Below, in pieces: positions 10,801-23,200 of a stretch of 64,000 bases of DNA. The notes under the pieces were generated by a model. That model saw nothing but the letters and a program-made list of their open reading frames with translations. It searched no databases and had not been told where the DNA came from. The position numbers were made by a program, and so were the translations under genes. The stretch is from positions 1,022,447-1,086,446 of the forward strand of contig CM029627.1 in the NCBI GenBank assembly GCA_017311315.1. The letters run 5' to 3'. Position 1 is the stretch's first letter. Each line of letters starts with the position of its first letter. Source of the DNA: Dendrocalamus latiflorus (taxonomy: Eukaryota; Streptophyta; Magnoliopsida; Poales; Poaceae).

Positions 10801-13800
10801 CTCCTCCTTGGATTGAGTTGGAGTTCTCTTTGGGGCGAAACCAAGGCAAGGATGGTGGAATGGGGAATTTCTGGGTTCTCCTTGCTGGGAGTAGCGCCGC
10901 CACATCTGCCTCTCCAAGCAGTGCTGCCACCGTCACGAGATGTAGCTTGTGACCGGTGCGTCGACCTTGGAAGATGCCACGTTGGCGTCGCTTGAAGACG
11001 CAGCGCTGGCTGTTCCGGATGAAGGAGCAGCAGTAGCAGCGCCATTGCTGTGGCACGACCACCATTGCTCCTACCCCTTGTGCCGCCGCGGATCGCGCAG
11101 CAACAGCTGCTTGTGCCTTCTCCTTTGCTGCTAACATCTTCATCATCATGTTCTCTATATTCTTGAGTTCAACGATGATTTCTTCTTAGCCAGGAATGAT
11201 CTTGTCACTAGTTAACTCAGCAGTAGAAGCCATGGTGAGTGGCTCTGATACCAAATTATTATGAACCTTAGTTCATAGAGAGTAAACACCGCCGAGAGGA
11301 TGACCGGGTAGCGTCTGTGTAGAGGAAGAGGGAGAGACTATAGATGAGAATGACTTTGTTATATCTTGCTTGGTTCTAATAACATGCGGTGGCCCCCTTA
11401 TATAGATGGGCCTCTCCTAACATATAGAATTTAATCTCAATCATATCTCTAACAAATATAGAAACTGATATCATATCCCTAATTATATCTCTAACAAAAG
11501 GAAACTAATCTCTTCTTTCTAATAATGACCGATTGGTGGGTTGGGCCTAGGGTCGGGCCCAGGGTCTACGCCCATGACACGCGTGCTGATAATTTATTAT
11601 CAATTAACTTTAAGGCTTTTTAAAACAGCTTGTTGATTATTTTCATTTTAGTGAAACTCAACATGATAATTATATCTCTTACTTTATTGAACTTATAATC
11701 ACTGTTGCCTTGGCAGCTCTGGGATCTGACAGCTGGAAAGTTATTACATGATTTCAAGTGCCATGAAGGTCAGATTCAGTGCATAGATTTCCATCCCCAT
11801 GAGTTCCTTCTGGCAACAGGTTAGGTTCAGATGTTATAATGCTGATCTGTCACTTAATTATTAACATTTCTTTGTCCCTTTTGGTTGCACTCTGTACTTG
11901 TTTACGCTTAACTCTTGGATTTATGTCTTTGCATTTGGTTGGACTTTGAAGAAAAGACTCATTTGTTATTGAGTGGCCAAATTAATAAAGCATGCACATG
12001 CTATTTAAAAATATGACTATATGCTTTAAATGGTATATTATGGTCGTAAATGATTTTTACTGGTCCATCTATATCGTAAATGTCCTGGCAATTTAATAAA
12101 CTGCCCTTAATTTGCTGGCTAACAACACAAAATGTCAAATTGTCTAATTCTGGCATATTTTTACTTCTCAAATTGTCGTACGTAAGCAAATCAGTCATGC
12201 ATTTCAATCTTAATTTCATTGCGGGATGTCTTGCTTGTTTCCACATATAAGCGGCTTATTGTTCATTACTTCATTTGGCATCACGTTTGTGAGGAGTTTC
12301 GAAGTGTTGATAGATTCTAATCCTTTTACTTTGCTGAAATTCTGTAGAATATGCTTAATAGAAGATTTTTATTTAGTGGCATAGAATAAAATTCCATTTC
12401 GGTTCTAGCAGAAATGCATATTGTTTTCTTCTGGGCTGTGAACAGTATTTCAAATAAAAGTGTTTCTGTCGGAAGTTGCCTTTGCCTATTTTCTGTGTGC
12501 TTTGCAACTAAAGATTCGTTACATGACATCATTGCTTCACTCAGGTTCAGCTGACAAAACTGTCAAGTTCTGGGATTTGGAGACCTTTGAGTTGATTGGT
12601 TCTACTGGACCTGAGGTATATTAATATCTTGGATTTTGTTGTGAGGATTATCCACCCTATTCAGATCAAGCTTTGGCATGTGTTTTATTGTAATGGGTAG
12701 GATGTACTTCAAATTTGATGGCATTGCATCGACTTCTGAACCACAGTGTAGGAGGATGAATAGTAGAAATTGATTGTTTAGTGTAATGAGTAATATCTGA
12801 AAGAACAAACATTGGGAAAAAACATTTCGAGACCTCTTTTGAGTGTTCAAAGAAAAATAGAACTAAACAGCACACCACATAGGGCTCATGACATTATTCA
12901 TTATCTTTTAACTTCTATGATATTCGCTGCACCCAATTGCATTGCCATATGTTGTGGTCAGCAGCAAGTCTTTATCTTATTAGCTCTACAGAGGAAACAA
13001 CTAGTGGGCTGTTATAGCACATAATATTTGGGGCTCACAGTTAGATATCTGTAGATGGAAAACTGTATTAACCTTAATTTTATGTTATAATTGGTTATGT
13101 CACAACAAGGATTTTGACAACAGTCAAGACACAAGCAGTGCCTTTTCTGCTCTCTGCGATAACAATCGCCGTATATGGATGACAATGGCTAGCACAGGCT
13201 GCCAGAAGAAGTTGATATAAAATTGTGCGTATAACTACATAGCCATCTGTAACATATGCTTTCTTTTGTTTTCTGTAGTTTATTTTCTTCACCTTTTGTA
13301 ATGCAACCGCATGTAAACATTATGTCCTCTATGAGTGGCATTAGTAGGGGTATCCCCTCCCGTCTCATGAAAAAAAGGCCAGGGAGAAACTCACCTTGGT
13401 TGATGCTATATTTTCTTCACTTATTGCTTAAAGGGGGTGTGATCCATATAGAAGCTAACTACGAGGTCTCATACATGAAAGTACAGTTTAGTTCAATATA
13501 ATCATTTATTATGTTCATTTTAATTACTTGCTGATGTTTCTATTTGAATATCAGACAACAGGTGTTCGATCCATGACATTCAATCCTGATGGAAGATCTC
13601 TGTTATGTGGGTTGCACGAAAGTTTGAAGGTAGTGCTAATGTGCTATTAATTTCTCATGTGACCACATCACGACAGACCTCTCGTTCCCATGTCTTCCAG
13701 AGTTAAACTTCTCTTAAATTACGCAGGTTTTCTCTTGGGAACCAATAAGATGCTATGACACAGTCGACGTGGGATGGTCTAGACTGTCTGATCTAAATGT

Positions 13801-16800
13801 CCATGAGGGAAAACTTCTGGGTTGTTCTTTTAATCAAAGTTGTGTTGGCGTATGGGTCGTTGATCTAGCGGTATGTTATTGGCTTCTTTGCTACATTTCT
13901 AACACTAATCTGTTATTCTCAGCTGGAGTCTTCCTTTTGTTAGTTGAATGTACTAACCAATCAATGAATTGGCAGCGTCTTGAGCCATATGCAACAGGTA
14001 CTTCAACAAAACTAAATGGTCATTCTGAATTGAAGACTTTGTCAAGTAGCACTATGCCATTACAAAACGACAGTGGTTCACGGGCTAACATAGGGCGATC
14101 ATCAGTTCTACAAAATTCAGAGAATAACTTAAAGTCTTCTACAGGAAGACTCTCAGTTTCTCAAATTTCAGATTCTGCATCCAAAGAGACAAAATCAACA
14201 GCTTGTATGTCACCGATCTTCTCTATATATACGTTTTTATGTTTAACGTTGAAACCCTTCATATGCCTAATCTGTCCTTTAACTGTTCTTCTTACCATAC
14301 TGAAGCAAGTGGGTTGGTCTCAAGCACACCTCAAAGGGATGGGACTGGCTCTAGAACTAAAACAGTTGGAAACTCAACATTTGCATCCGTTGGCACCACC
14401 TTGAAGAGAGGTTCACTGAAGAGCAACAATGCTTCTAATCTTCAGAATTTCAGTAAAGCTGATGTGGCGCCTGTGATCGTCCCAAGAACTAGCTCAGGAG
14501 CTGAGCTGGCTACTGAATCTAAAAGTGATGCTGCTGATGCACCTGTTCTTCTTTCGAAGGCAAGCAGAAGGGTCGAGCCTGCTATTGATTCTAGGAAAGA
14601 AAGTACTGATGTGGCACATGTTGTTGTTCCCAGAACAAGCTCAAGGATGGAAACAACCTCCGATTCTGCACCTGTTGTTTCTAAGGTAGGCAGAATGTTG
14701 GAGTCTGCTGCTGATTCTAGGAAAGAAAGTATTGATGCAGCACCTGCTGCTGCCGTTCCAAAGACATCTTCAAGAATGGAAATGGCCTCTGATTCTGCAC
14801 CTGTTCTTTCTAAGGCAAGCAGAAGGGTGGAGTCTGCTACTGATTTGAGGAAAGAAAGTGCTGATGCAGCACCTGTCATTGTTCCCAGAACAACTTCGAG
14901 AATGGAAATGGCCTCTGATTCTAGGAGAGAACCTTCTGCTGGAAGGGTGTTGTCGCCATTCAGAGTCCAATCAAGATACACTGAACTACAGAAGCTAACC
15001 AATGGCAAAGTTGATACAGACGAAGTTGATGTGGGAAGCAAAAATACTGAAACAAATGACAGTACTTGTCAAATATTTCTTCCTCGGAGAAATGGTGTTA
15101 TTCAAACAGAAAATTATGAAGAAACCCGTGAAGATGTAAAACACGGCACAGTTGGCAGGCTGGGATTTTCAAGTTCAGCAGAACCAAATATAAGTCACCG
15201 CAGTGAGACTTGTATGACCTGTACCCTTATCTCTTTTATGTGCTGCTGCTACATTTTGATTTAATTGCTGTTTCACGACTACATTTTGATGTTCCTTCGT
15301 CATGTGTCTAATAGACATGTACTCACAAATCAAAAGTCACAACTCTTGAAATTGTGGATTTCAAAACTCATAAAAGCAATGATTCTTATATGATTTTAAT
15401 GAAATTTCCATTTTTCTACACTGAATCAAGAATTTTATGAGCAACTAAATTTATTTGTTTGAGGTGTTCAATTATTTGTAGAGCTAGATATTTTGCATGT
15501 GTTGTAGTTGTCAGCTGAATTTGATTAATTAACGCCATCTTTGTTCAGTATTAACTGGACCAAGCATGGTTTGCCAGACTAACGTTCTGAATCTCTGAGA
15601 ACATGTTCTCTGTTCTCTATGTTGAGCTATTAGTGACCCCAGTGTTTTGGCAAGAGAATTTTCTTTTGGGTAATCATGTGTCACCACTTTAAACTTCCTG
15701 GCAAATTTCATACTGTAACTAAGTTGTAACTGTTTTGAGCATTTGTTACTCTTTCACAGATGTTTCTAGAATACGTAAGCCAAGAGATAACTGCTATATT
15801 GAAGTTTCAAGAGCAGGTATATATTTTTATATCCTTTGATGCTTGCTATAATATTAATATGTTCTGTGGGACTGAAGCTTAAAGTATCATGTAGGAAGAG
15901 CAAGATCAGTTGTTTCTAATTGGGAAGGCAGGGATCAGTCCCCTAGCAGTGAAGAACAAACAACAAGCAATTCTGCTTCAGTGGCTCCTAGAGGCCAGTT
16001 GTATTCATCTGTAAGTCTGAGACAACCCATAAGCTTTTATAGCATCTATTCCTTTCCTGTTCCGTCTGTTAAATTCATTATCCACACCACTTTTGTTTTG
16101 TAGTTGTTACTTGATGGTATTGTTATATCGTCTTTAACCAATACGGAATTTGGATGTTATATAGATGAAATGAGGAAGTTAATGCTGTAAGGTTGTAACT
16201 TGTAACGTGTAGTTCCCTGTTACTAGAGTGGTTATGTCAACGTTCATCATATGGAATTATGGATAGATGGTTCAGTTTTCTCTTTTTTGGTTCCAAGTAT
16301 TTGAATTAGCACATACTGTGCTTGTAGTAATCTGATATCATCTTTTCTAATGGCTTCTGTTGTCCTATTCATGTCCATGGATGTCATGGACCAGAGATAG
16401 AGCCTCAATTATCCCATTCTATCCCTTGAAAATTAAACCAAAGATAAACTCAATGGATCATCAATGTTACCCGTAGCCCATGCTGGACCAGTATCTGTTG
16501 AAATGAAGAGTTGAGGATCTTACCTTGTTTTGGCAGTGCAGCTTATTCCTGGAAATTTATAGTAGAATTCACTCACTTGGATGTTTGACTATCTCTTCCT
16601 TTTGCATAGAGAATTAATTTCTACAACCTTTTTTTCCTTCTTTTTTTGCAGAGAGGAAGCAATCAAGCTGCTGAAACTCCCACCATATTGAGTGATGAGG
16701 ATGTTCTCTCTGTTCTAATGGAACAGGATGAGCTATTTATAAGCTCAACACGATCTCGGCTGACAAAATTGCAGGTCCGTAGCGTGCTTGGCGCCTTGGC

Positions 16801-18360
16801 CATTTTTTGGTTGTGACTTGTGTAATTGTAACGTTGCCAAAGAAAAAAAAAATGTTAACTATTCTCCAACCATCTGTGTTAACATTTATGTTGACTAATC
16901 AGACATATTTTCCAAGTTATTGATAGAAGGGAATACATCTATCTATATATATGTGCGTGTGCATACGTGCACGCGAGCGCCCTATGTCGTGCTGTTCCAG
17001 AAATTTGGTTAGTTGAATTGGCTGCATAGCAGTCTATTGTAATCTCAGACTTCTCAGACCCTGTATTGCTCAGTAAACTGTTGACTGATAGGTTTTCTAA
17101 GTGCAATTGCTCAAAGCTCAAAGGCTGTATCTTACTGTTTTAAGTAACTTGCAGATTGTGTATCAAATGTGGGAAAGAAATGACATCAAGGGTGTTATCG
17201 CAGCGATGGAGAAGATGTCTGATCATGCTGTCAGTACTTTGCAACCTTTGTCTTCTGCATGCCATAATCGGTATATCGATGATAACGATTTCTATTAACT
17301 GCAGGTTTCAGCTGATATTGCAAGTGTTTTGATGGAGAAAATTGAAACAATCACACTAGATTTATGTACCTCTATACTGCATGTCCTCGCCGACCTTCTG
17401 GAGAGTAAAACCGACAGGTAACTTCTTACCGCTGCTTTTGTGAGTGATTATGATTGCATTCTGGGATTATGTAGAATTTATCATTATCGGCACCAAAATG
17501 TTGATTAATTCATATATGAGTTGGGCTATGCCAAGTGCCATGCCGTTTTACTTCATCCATTTGTTTGTTTATTACATTGCAATTCACATTATTCCTAATG
17601 AATTAAATCTCTGCAGGCATTTAGGCGTTTCGTTGGAATTGTTGGTGAAGCTTGTTAGAACTTTTGGGCCAATAATATATTCAACAGTATCAGCTGGTCC
17701 ATCTTCTGTTGGTGTAGATCTTCAAGCAGAGCAAAGGTATTGTTTCAGTCAAGTGCTCTCCTAATATGCCATTACTAGATAATATAACGTGATTTTATTT
17801 ATTTGTTCATCATAGGCGGGAGCGGTGCAACCTATGCTTCATTGAATTGGAGAAAGTAAAAAATAAGCTTCCGTCTTTTACAAGGTATTGGATAATCTAT
17901 GATACATTATTGAAATTGTACCTCCTGCACTTATGTAACTTGACTGCAATGGTAACCTGCATTTACTGCTTGGGCTGTACGTTTTACGAGTCTCATGATT
18001 GCTCAATAAAACCAACCATGCAAAAGAAGGCACAATTCATGTACCAGACCCTATTGGTTCTCACTGCTAGGATTGACACTTTCTGGACCTTATAAATGAT
18101 TAGAAAAAATGTTGCAACCTAGTGACTTGGTTTAGTTGAGTAATCATCCATGGTCCCCCGGCAATCTTTACTATTGGATTTTTGAACCCACATTTTCCTG
18201 AACCAAATTAGTAGCTTTCAGTAATTTTGTAAGCCTATCATGCTTTACTGTTTGCATTTTCGTAACTTTCATATCTTGTTCCTTTCTATTTAACAGAAGA
18301 AAAGGGGTTGTTGCAAACACAGCACAGGAGCTCAGTCTTGCCTTCCAGGAAGTTATGTAG
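7878..18360 (+). CDS. KTN80: Katanin p80 WD40-containing subunit B1 homologue
   Basis: This is the regulatory subunit of katanin. It recruits the p60 AAA-ATPase to microtubule branch points and crossovers for severing. Exons by hand: 7878-7911, 8285-8415, 8774-8891, 8999-9225, 11717-11819, 12545-12615, 13555-13629, 13727-13870, 13976-14204, 14306-15211, 15760-15816, 15895-16010, 16652-16774, 17155-17229, 17305-17417, 17617-17736, 17816-17884, 18297-18360. All borders are GT-AG, phases agree, and the total is 2775 nt (924 aa). The start ATG gives MTTNTKRAYKL, the family's usual N-terminus. Residues 1-301 form the WD40 propeller (VNLWAIG, IKLWDLEEAK, LKIWDIRRKG, a blade joining LWDLTAGK, VKFWDLETFE). 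Residues 302-680 are a Ser/Ala-rich linker with tandem repeats. The con80 domain that binds p60 lies at about 738-924 (LQIVYQMWERND, LDLCTSILHVLADLLES). Intron 4 hosts a retroelement, but splice sites are intact. Confidence 0.95.
9337..11579 (-). mobile_element. Non-autonomous LTR retroelement carrying a captured desaturase gene fragment
   Basis: It lies antisense in KTN80 intron 4. LTRs are at 9337-9643 (3') and 11257-11579 (5'), about 88 percent alike by eye. The minus-strand PBS TTGGTATCAGAGCC is at 11241-11254. The polypurine tract GGGAGGGGTGTA abuts the 3' LTR at 9644. The flanks are CGTGT (9332-9336) and CGCGT (11580-11584), a 5-bp duplication with one mismatch. The interior starts with a short gag-like frame (KMLAAKEKAQAAVAARSAAA) and then becomes GC-rich host sequence. 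No protease, integrase or RT is visible, so it was probably mobilised in trans. Confidence 0.88.
9717..10706 (-). pseudogene. Captured sphingolipid delta-8 desaturase fragment in a 329-codon open frame
   Basis: The family fuses a cytochrome b5 domain to a membrane desaturase that makes delta-8-unsaturated long-chain bases. Here LWISISGDVYDVTAWLLRHP matches the b5 domain; its haem motif HPGG reads HPSG. Then come HDSGHH (first His box) and HNTHH (second His box) within SGWMGHDSGHHRIT and WWKCNHNTHHLAYNSLDHDP. Similarity ends after DLQHMPLFAV. The third His box and all later sequence are absent. Relative to the family as I recall it, two inner stretches are missing (after GQDTTG and after LSSVSFFE), yet the frame stays open. 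The first ~140 codons are unrelated, Ala/Pro-rich sequence. It cannot be an active enzyme. Whether it is transcribed is unknown. Confidence 0.82.
14593..14925 (+). repeat. Coding tandem repeat in the KTN80 linker
   Basis: Units start at 14593, 14719 and 14848 with AGGAAAGAAAGT (RKES). The periods are 126 and 129 bp (42 and 43 codons), so the frame is kept. Each unit contains VPRTSSRME-like and SKASRRVES-like blocks. A degenerate copy precedes the array from about 14470. It lies wholly in exon 10. Confidence 0.85.
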
Positions 18361-19672
18361 TTGACTGACCACACATTCTCATACATACACACAATTAAGT
18401 GGGCTTTGCTTTCCATCTGGTGTCTCCAAGATTGGAAATCAGTTGCCATGGAGCTCTGCTCGTTTTGCGCTATCATCAAGCTCCAAGTCACACCAGCAGA
18501 CAGCAGTAGATACATTTTTGTTGCTACTGTTCGTGCCTTTTGTACACATACTAACCCTCAGCTTGGAAGAGAAGCCGCCAGAGCAATGACTTCAGCTGCA
18601 GTGTTCCTCGCATGATGTTTCACCAGCTTCCAAAGACCGGCCTCAATGGAATGCAGGACCGTGAGATGGAAGGCCTTCGTCGTCGCTTGGAATGCTTTGC
18701 TGGTTGTAGCCTCCCCCTTCTCTGTGTATCACTATTTGCATTTGATAGTTTCTTGTTGGGTTGTATTGTCTGGTCGATTTAGTGACAAGATTGACAGCGA
18801 ATCAAATTACTGTACAATTGTACATAATTTTTGAAGAGGATTCTGTTCTTATTGGCTTCTAAAAATTATTTTTTATAGTAAAATTTTTTCTACATTATCT
18901 AACCTTCAAACAGAATTTTTTTTTCAAGATCGGATTTATTAATCGATTGTAGTATACACTGTAATGACTTCATTTATATTAATCAAAATTATATATAAAT
19001 ATTTTTCTTTACAAGTTTCTCTATAAATTGTTACTATTTATAAATTAAAATTAAAAGTGAATACGAACGAACCTATACTCTTGATCCACACCGCCTGTCT
19101 CCTTGAAGTGTGGGATGGTATCACTCGGTGTTGATTTAACGAAAGTTTGCAAGAAACTCGCGCTTTATTTAATGAGAGGTGTGGAATGATGTCAATTAGC
19201 CAGACAGCCAGTTGGCTCGTCACGTCCTTCAACAATCACTGTGTGAATTTTGGTAAAATACCTGGGACTATCACCGATGCTTCATCTGGAAATTAAAGAT
19301 TGAACTTGATACCAAAACAGTACTGGCAATTACAAATCAACGTTCCACTCTTACTGAACTTGCAGCCAAATTTCTCACCATATATTAGTGACCTATTATG
19401 CAACAACACCCACCGCACAGACAGACGACGAAGATTAATTAAGCCTAAAACAAACATAGAGACAAACAAATTAACGCGACGACACGAGACGATCGAGAGG
19501 CACGTACACGCATGCAACTGCAGCAAGTACGTGGCCCTCCTTATTCCCTTCACCAAACAACCTAACCAGAGAGTAACAAGACATGCACTGCAAGACCACA
19601 GATCGAGCTGAATGACTCGATCCATCGTGAGTTGCCGCGCTCTGCTCGGGCGCGGGCAATGGCGCAAGGCTC
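18361..19672. other. KTN80 3'UTR and short intergenic region
   Basis: The KTN80 3'UTR probably runs to about 18830. From 18840 to 19080 the DNA is AT-rich. From about 19300 to 19672 lies the likely 3'UTR of the minus-strand Cys-rich gene. No further coding sequence is supported. Confidence 0.5.
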
Positions 19673-20152
19673 CTAGCAGGTGGGGATGCAGGACTTGGAG
19701 CACTTGGCGGCGCACTTGGTGTGCGCCGAGAGCGTGCAGCTCTTGCCGCAGAGCAGCCGCTTCTTGTGGCACTCCTTGGTCAGGCAGCTCCTGGCCTGCT
19801 TCTCCCCCTCCTTGTTGTTCCCCTCCTGCTTCCCGTCCTCGCCGCCGGTGCTGCCGGTGCCGCCCGAGGACGAGCTCTGGCCGTTCCCCTGCGTTGCCAC
19901 GCCGCCGCTCGGTTTCCCCTCCAGCGGCACAGCCGCCGCGTCGTCGCAACCGTCCTTCTTCTCGGCCTCCCGGGCCGACGCCAGCTTCACGCCCGCGGCG
20001 AGGCGCGTGGTGGCCTCCTTCTGCAGGTGGGCGTCGGCCACGAGGATGCGCTTGGCCTGAGGCTGAGGCTCCACATCCATGGGCGCCATGGCGTTCGCCG
20101 TGACGGCGAGCATGAGGAGTACTCCTGACAGCGCGAAGCAGGAGCGAGACAT
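19673..20152 (-). CDS. Small secreted cysteine-rich protein, 159 aa
   Basis: This is a single-exon gene. I chose the ATG at 20152 because it gives a clear signal peptide (MSRSCFALSGVLLMLAVTAN, cut probably after ANA). An in-frame ATG 54 codons upstream would bury the signal and would begin before the weak TATA-like box. The middle (residues about 25-120) is polar, with a Ser/Gly/Glu-rich low-complexity stretch (SSSSGGTGSTGGEDGKQEG). The end has eight cysteines spaced C-x4-C-x6-C-x3-C-x7-C-x3-C-x3-C-x3-C, typical of disulfide-rich apoplastic peptides. I do not recognise the family, and no enzymatic role can be claimed. The possibilities are antimicrobial, signalling or seed-related. Confidence 0.75.
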   Translation of the reverse strand: MSRSCFALSGVLLMLAVTANAMAPMDVEPQPQAKRILVADAHLQKEATTRLAAGVKLASAREAEKKDGCDDAAAVPLEGKPSGGVATQGNGQSSSSGGTGSTGGEDGKQEGNNKEGEKQARSCLTKECHKKRLLCGKSCTLSAHTKCAAKCSKSCIPTC

Positions 20153-20226
20153 GGTTGGCTTCTTAATTTGGTTTCTTGATGCCTCTGCAACTTCGTTTGC
20201 CTTTGGTTTTTGCTCTCGTGAGCGCG

Positions 20227-20234
20227 TATTTGTA
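20227..20234 (-). promoter_or_regulatory. Possible weak TATA box of the Cys-rich gene
   Basis: The minus strand reads TACAAATA about 75 bp upstream of the chosen ATG at 20152. The distance would leave a 5'UTR of only about 40 nt. Confidence 0.4.
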
Positions 20235-23200
20235 GTGCTACGTATGTTGGTGAGTTGGAGCAGCGACCCAGGCGTGGAGCAACTAACTACTTCGGTAAGA
20301 AATGCGAGACGCATGCATGCTCGTGATCGAGTGGCATGGCAAGGATCAAATGCTAAATTAACTCACAGCAGGAGAGAGAGAGAGACGTAAATCATCGCCT
20401 CATCCCCAAATGGATTTGGGCCGTTTGATGTTCTGGTCTTTATATCTTACTGATAGTGCCGAAGTTAGAAACAAAATCGAGAGTGGGCTCAGCTAGATTG
20501 TCGTAAACATAATATGTTACTTTCAGTGTTTAAGTAGGCGCTAAGCGCTAAACGGACGGTGAGGTGGGCCTAGCACCTAAGGGGCCTAGGCGGCGAAATT
20601 GAAAATAAGGTATATCAATTTCTATTTTATTTTCATTCTTACTTCTGTTCTGGTCTATTTTTTATTTGGTCCATGCCTTGTTTCCTAGTCTATTTAGTAC
20701 TTGGACTTATTTATGGATGTACCCGGCCCACTGGCCCATTTTCCTCCCCGGACTCTTCTCTCTCTCCATTCTCACTGTTACCGCACACAGCCACACACGC
20801 AGCCCCTTATCTCGTCTCTCTCCCCCATTCTCCTCACCACACATGCAAGCCTCAGTGCCTCACCCCCTTATCTCTTCTCTCTCCCCCCGTTCTCACTTCC
20901 CCCCCTCGCGCCTTTGCTCTCCCCCCACTCGCCTTCCCTCGTCGGCTTGCCTGCCTCTCCTGCTCACCTCCCTTCGCTGGCTTGCCCGCCTCTCCCACAG
21001 ATCCATGGTGTGGAGGGGAGGTGAGGCTATGAGGCCGACGGAGGGGAGGTCGGAGGGGAGATGGCAGAGGAGACTCAGGGGAGATGTTAGAGGGGGGAGG
21101 AGGAGGTGGAGCGAACCTCGGTCGCGATGTGGCGGATTTTGGCGAGGTAGAGGCGACGCAGTGAATTGCGGCGAGGCAGAGGCTTCGGTAGCGTGCAGTC
21201 TTGGTGGATTTGGCGTCGCGATGGCTTCGCCTTTGATCGTCAACGGCCGCCTTGGACTGCCGAAGGCCGTTTAGGGTTTATTACAACAACACCCCTACCA
21301 TGGGGTACTATTCCAAGGGTACACATGTCCTTATACCTTATTAGAGCCTCTTGGCCCAGCAGGTTGAATGGATACCGGTGGGGGCTATCCCCACAACAAA
21401 CAGTAATTAGGTACCAATGTACCATAGATACACTGGTATTCTAGTAATCATGCACCTATACATGATTTGTAATGTAAAGAGTAAAAACAACCAATGTCCT
21501 TCAAAAAGGAGTTAGCACCTGATGAATCACCTTCACTCCTGTGCCTTCCTAGCTATTAGCAGCATTGAACCAAATATAAGATAATTAAATAAAGCAAAGG
21601 CTAGCTTCTAAGCTCTACTAACTTAGTAACCCTAGTTGAGATCTCATTTCAGTCTTCAGATTTAAGAACTAAGAACAGATCTATACTAGTACACTAAGTC
21701 ATTGTGTCACTGATAGGCTCGTCCCTTGTATCTCAGAATTGACTCATTTGATAATAGAGCTACACTACACAGAGCTATATTTGAGAATAAACATGAGCCA
21801 TGCCGATGCCTATTGCCTGTTGGGTCTAATGGAGTAATGGGTTGCTAGGAGTATGTATTGTGTATAAGAGTATATGTAGTATATACTTTGTATATTAGAG
21901 AGTATATACTAGATTTTTTGGCAAAAATTTTAGAGATGCAATTGTACTTCCATGCATATACTCTCCCTCCGCCATTGCACCTACTTTTGTTTTGCTGAAT
22001 ACTCTACTCCATGGTTTTGTTCTATATCTAGTTGTCCACGCACGCAGTATGCTCGCCAAACGGATTGAGAAATTCTAAATAAAACTTCTTCTTTTGAGAA
22101 AGAAAGAAATTCTTTCTTTCATGCGCTTAATTTATAGTGGCCATGCGCTGATATGCACGGAAGAGTGCTGGCGCTATTGGTCTTTTTTTCTGCGGTTTAT
22201 GATTTTTAGTTGTGTTTTTTTAAGATAGAAGTCGATAGCAGAGATACCGATATAGACGATACATATACTTTTAGACTCAGGAGAATATTTGAAGAATTCA
22301 TTTCAAAAACTTATCTATTTAACTTTTACAGGAAGCAAAAATCAAAATCCCAAAAGAGGACGACCCTAGGCTCGCCGGCTTGGACGAAACGTCGGGTGGT
22401 GTATAAGTGGTATACTGTTCACCCAGGACCATTCGGCGAACAACGCTTCTTGGACTAGTTTGCAAACTGTGCGTACATTCAGTATGATCTGCATGGAACA
22501 CACAAATTTTACATAAATTCTGTCATGGTTTAATAAAAAACGAATTCGATTCCGACGTATATATTTGGAAAAATTTCAGATGGGGCCCTAGAGCTTCTTC
22601 CTCCAACAAGATGTGTAGGATTGATATCGGCAATTAGAGGGGTGAATGATTCTCAAAACCTTTTTCATAATTATATTCGAAATCTTCACTCGAATGGTTA
22701 TGAGAGTCACTAAGTTCAGATTACACCAACTATACTTTACTAAACAAGACTGGAGACCTTGGGATGGGTTCTTTTAGGTTGTGACTTTGACTTTTGGCTT
22801 ATGATTTTGAAATTCTGACTATTCGCGAGAGATAATATGTAAAAGAAAATAATCGCATACGATTTTGGCTGATATAGCTAAATATAATACAGTTTGTACT
22901 ACAATCTACTTGTAGACCCCGTCTTAAAAATGCACTGTTTAAAAATCAATTGCTGTATAAATGGAAGTCAAATCCTAAGCACAAGCCCAAAACAAGGCAC
23001 CCCAAAGGCAACAAAATCAGCCACCTACAACACCAGGCTGGTTAGACTGGTATGGATTGGTCGATCTGACCTCCAAGCCCAGTCTGATCACAAGTACAAC
23101 GACGATCTGACTGCTGAGGCCGGTTTGACCAGTCCTCTGTTCCTATACTTGAAAAACCTTAAAACTCAAATTTTAATAACTTGCTTAATTTTATCTAAAC

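Noticed and set aside
9985..10917. 310-codon minus-strand open frame in another phase of the captured region
   Set aside because: It is a His/Pro/Arg-rich shadow; the desaturase motifs lie in the frame 9717-10706.
14442..15041. 199-codon minus-strand open frame
   Set aside because: It is antisense to the KTN80 exon 10 tandem repeat.
20666..21274. Possible 202-codon gene
   Set aside because: The sequence is CT-rich low complexity with no motif, splice support or codon signal.
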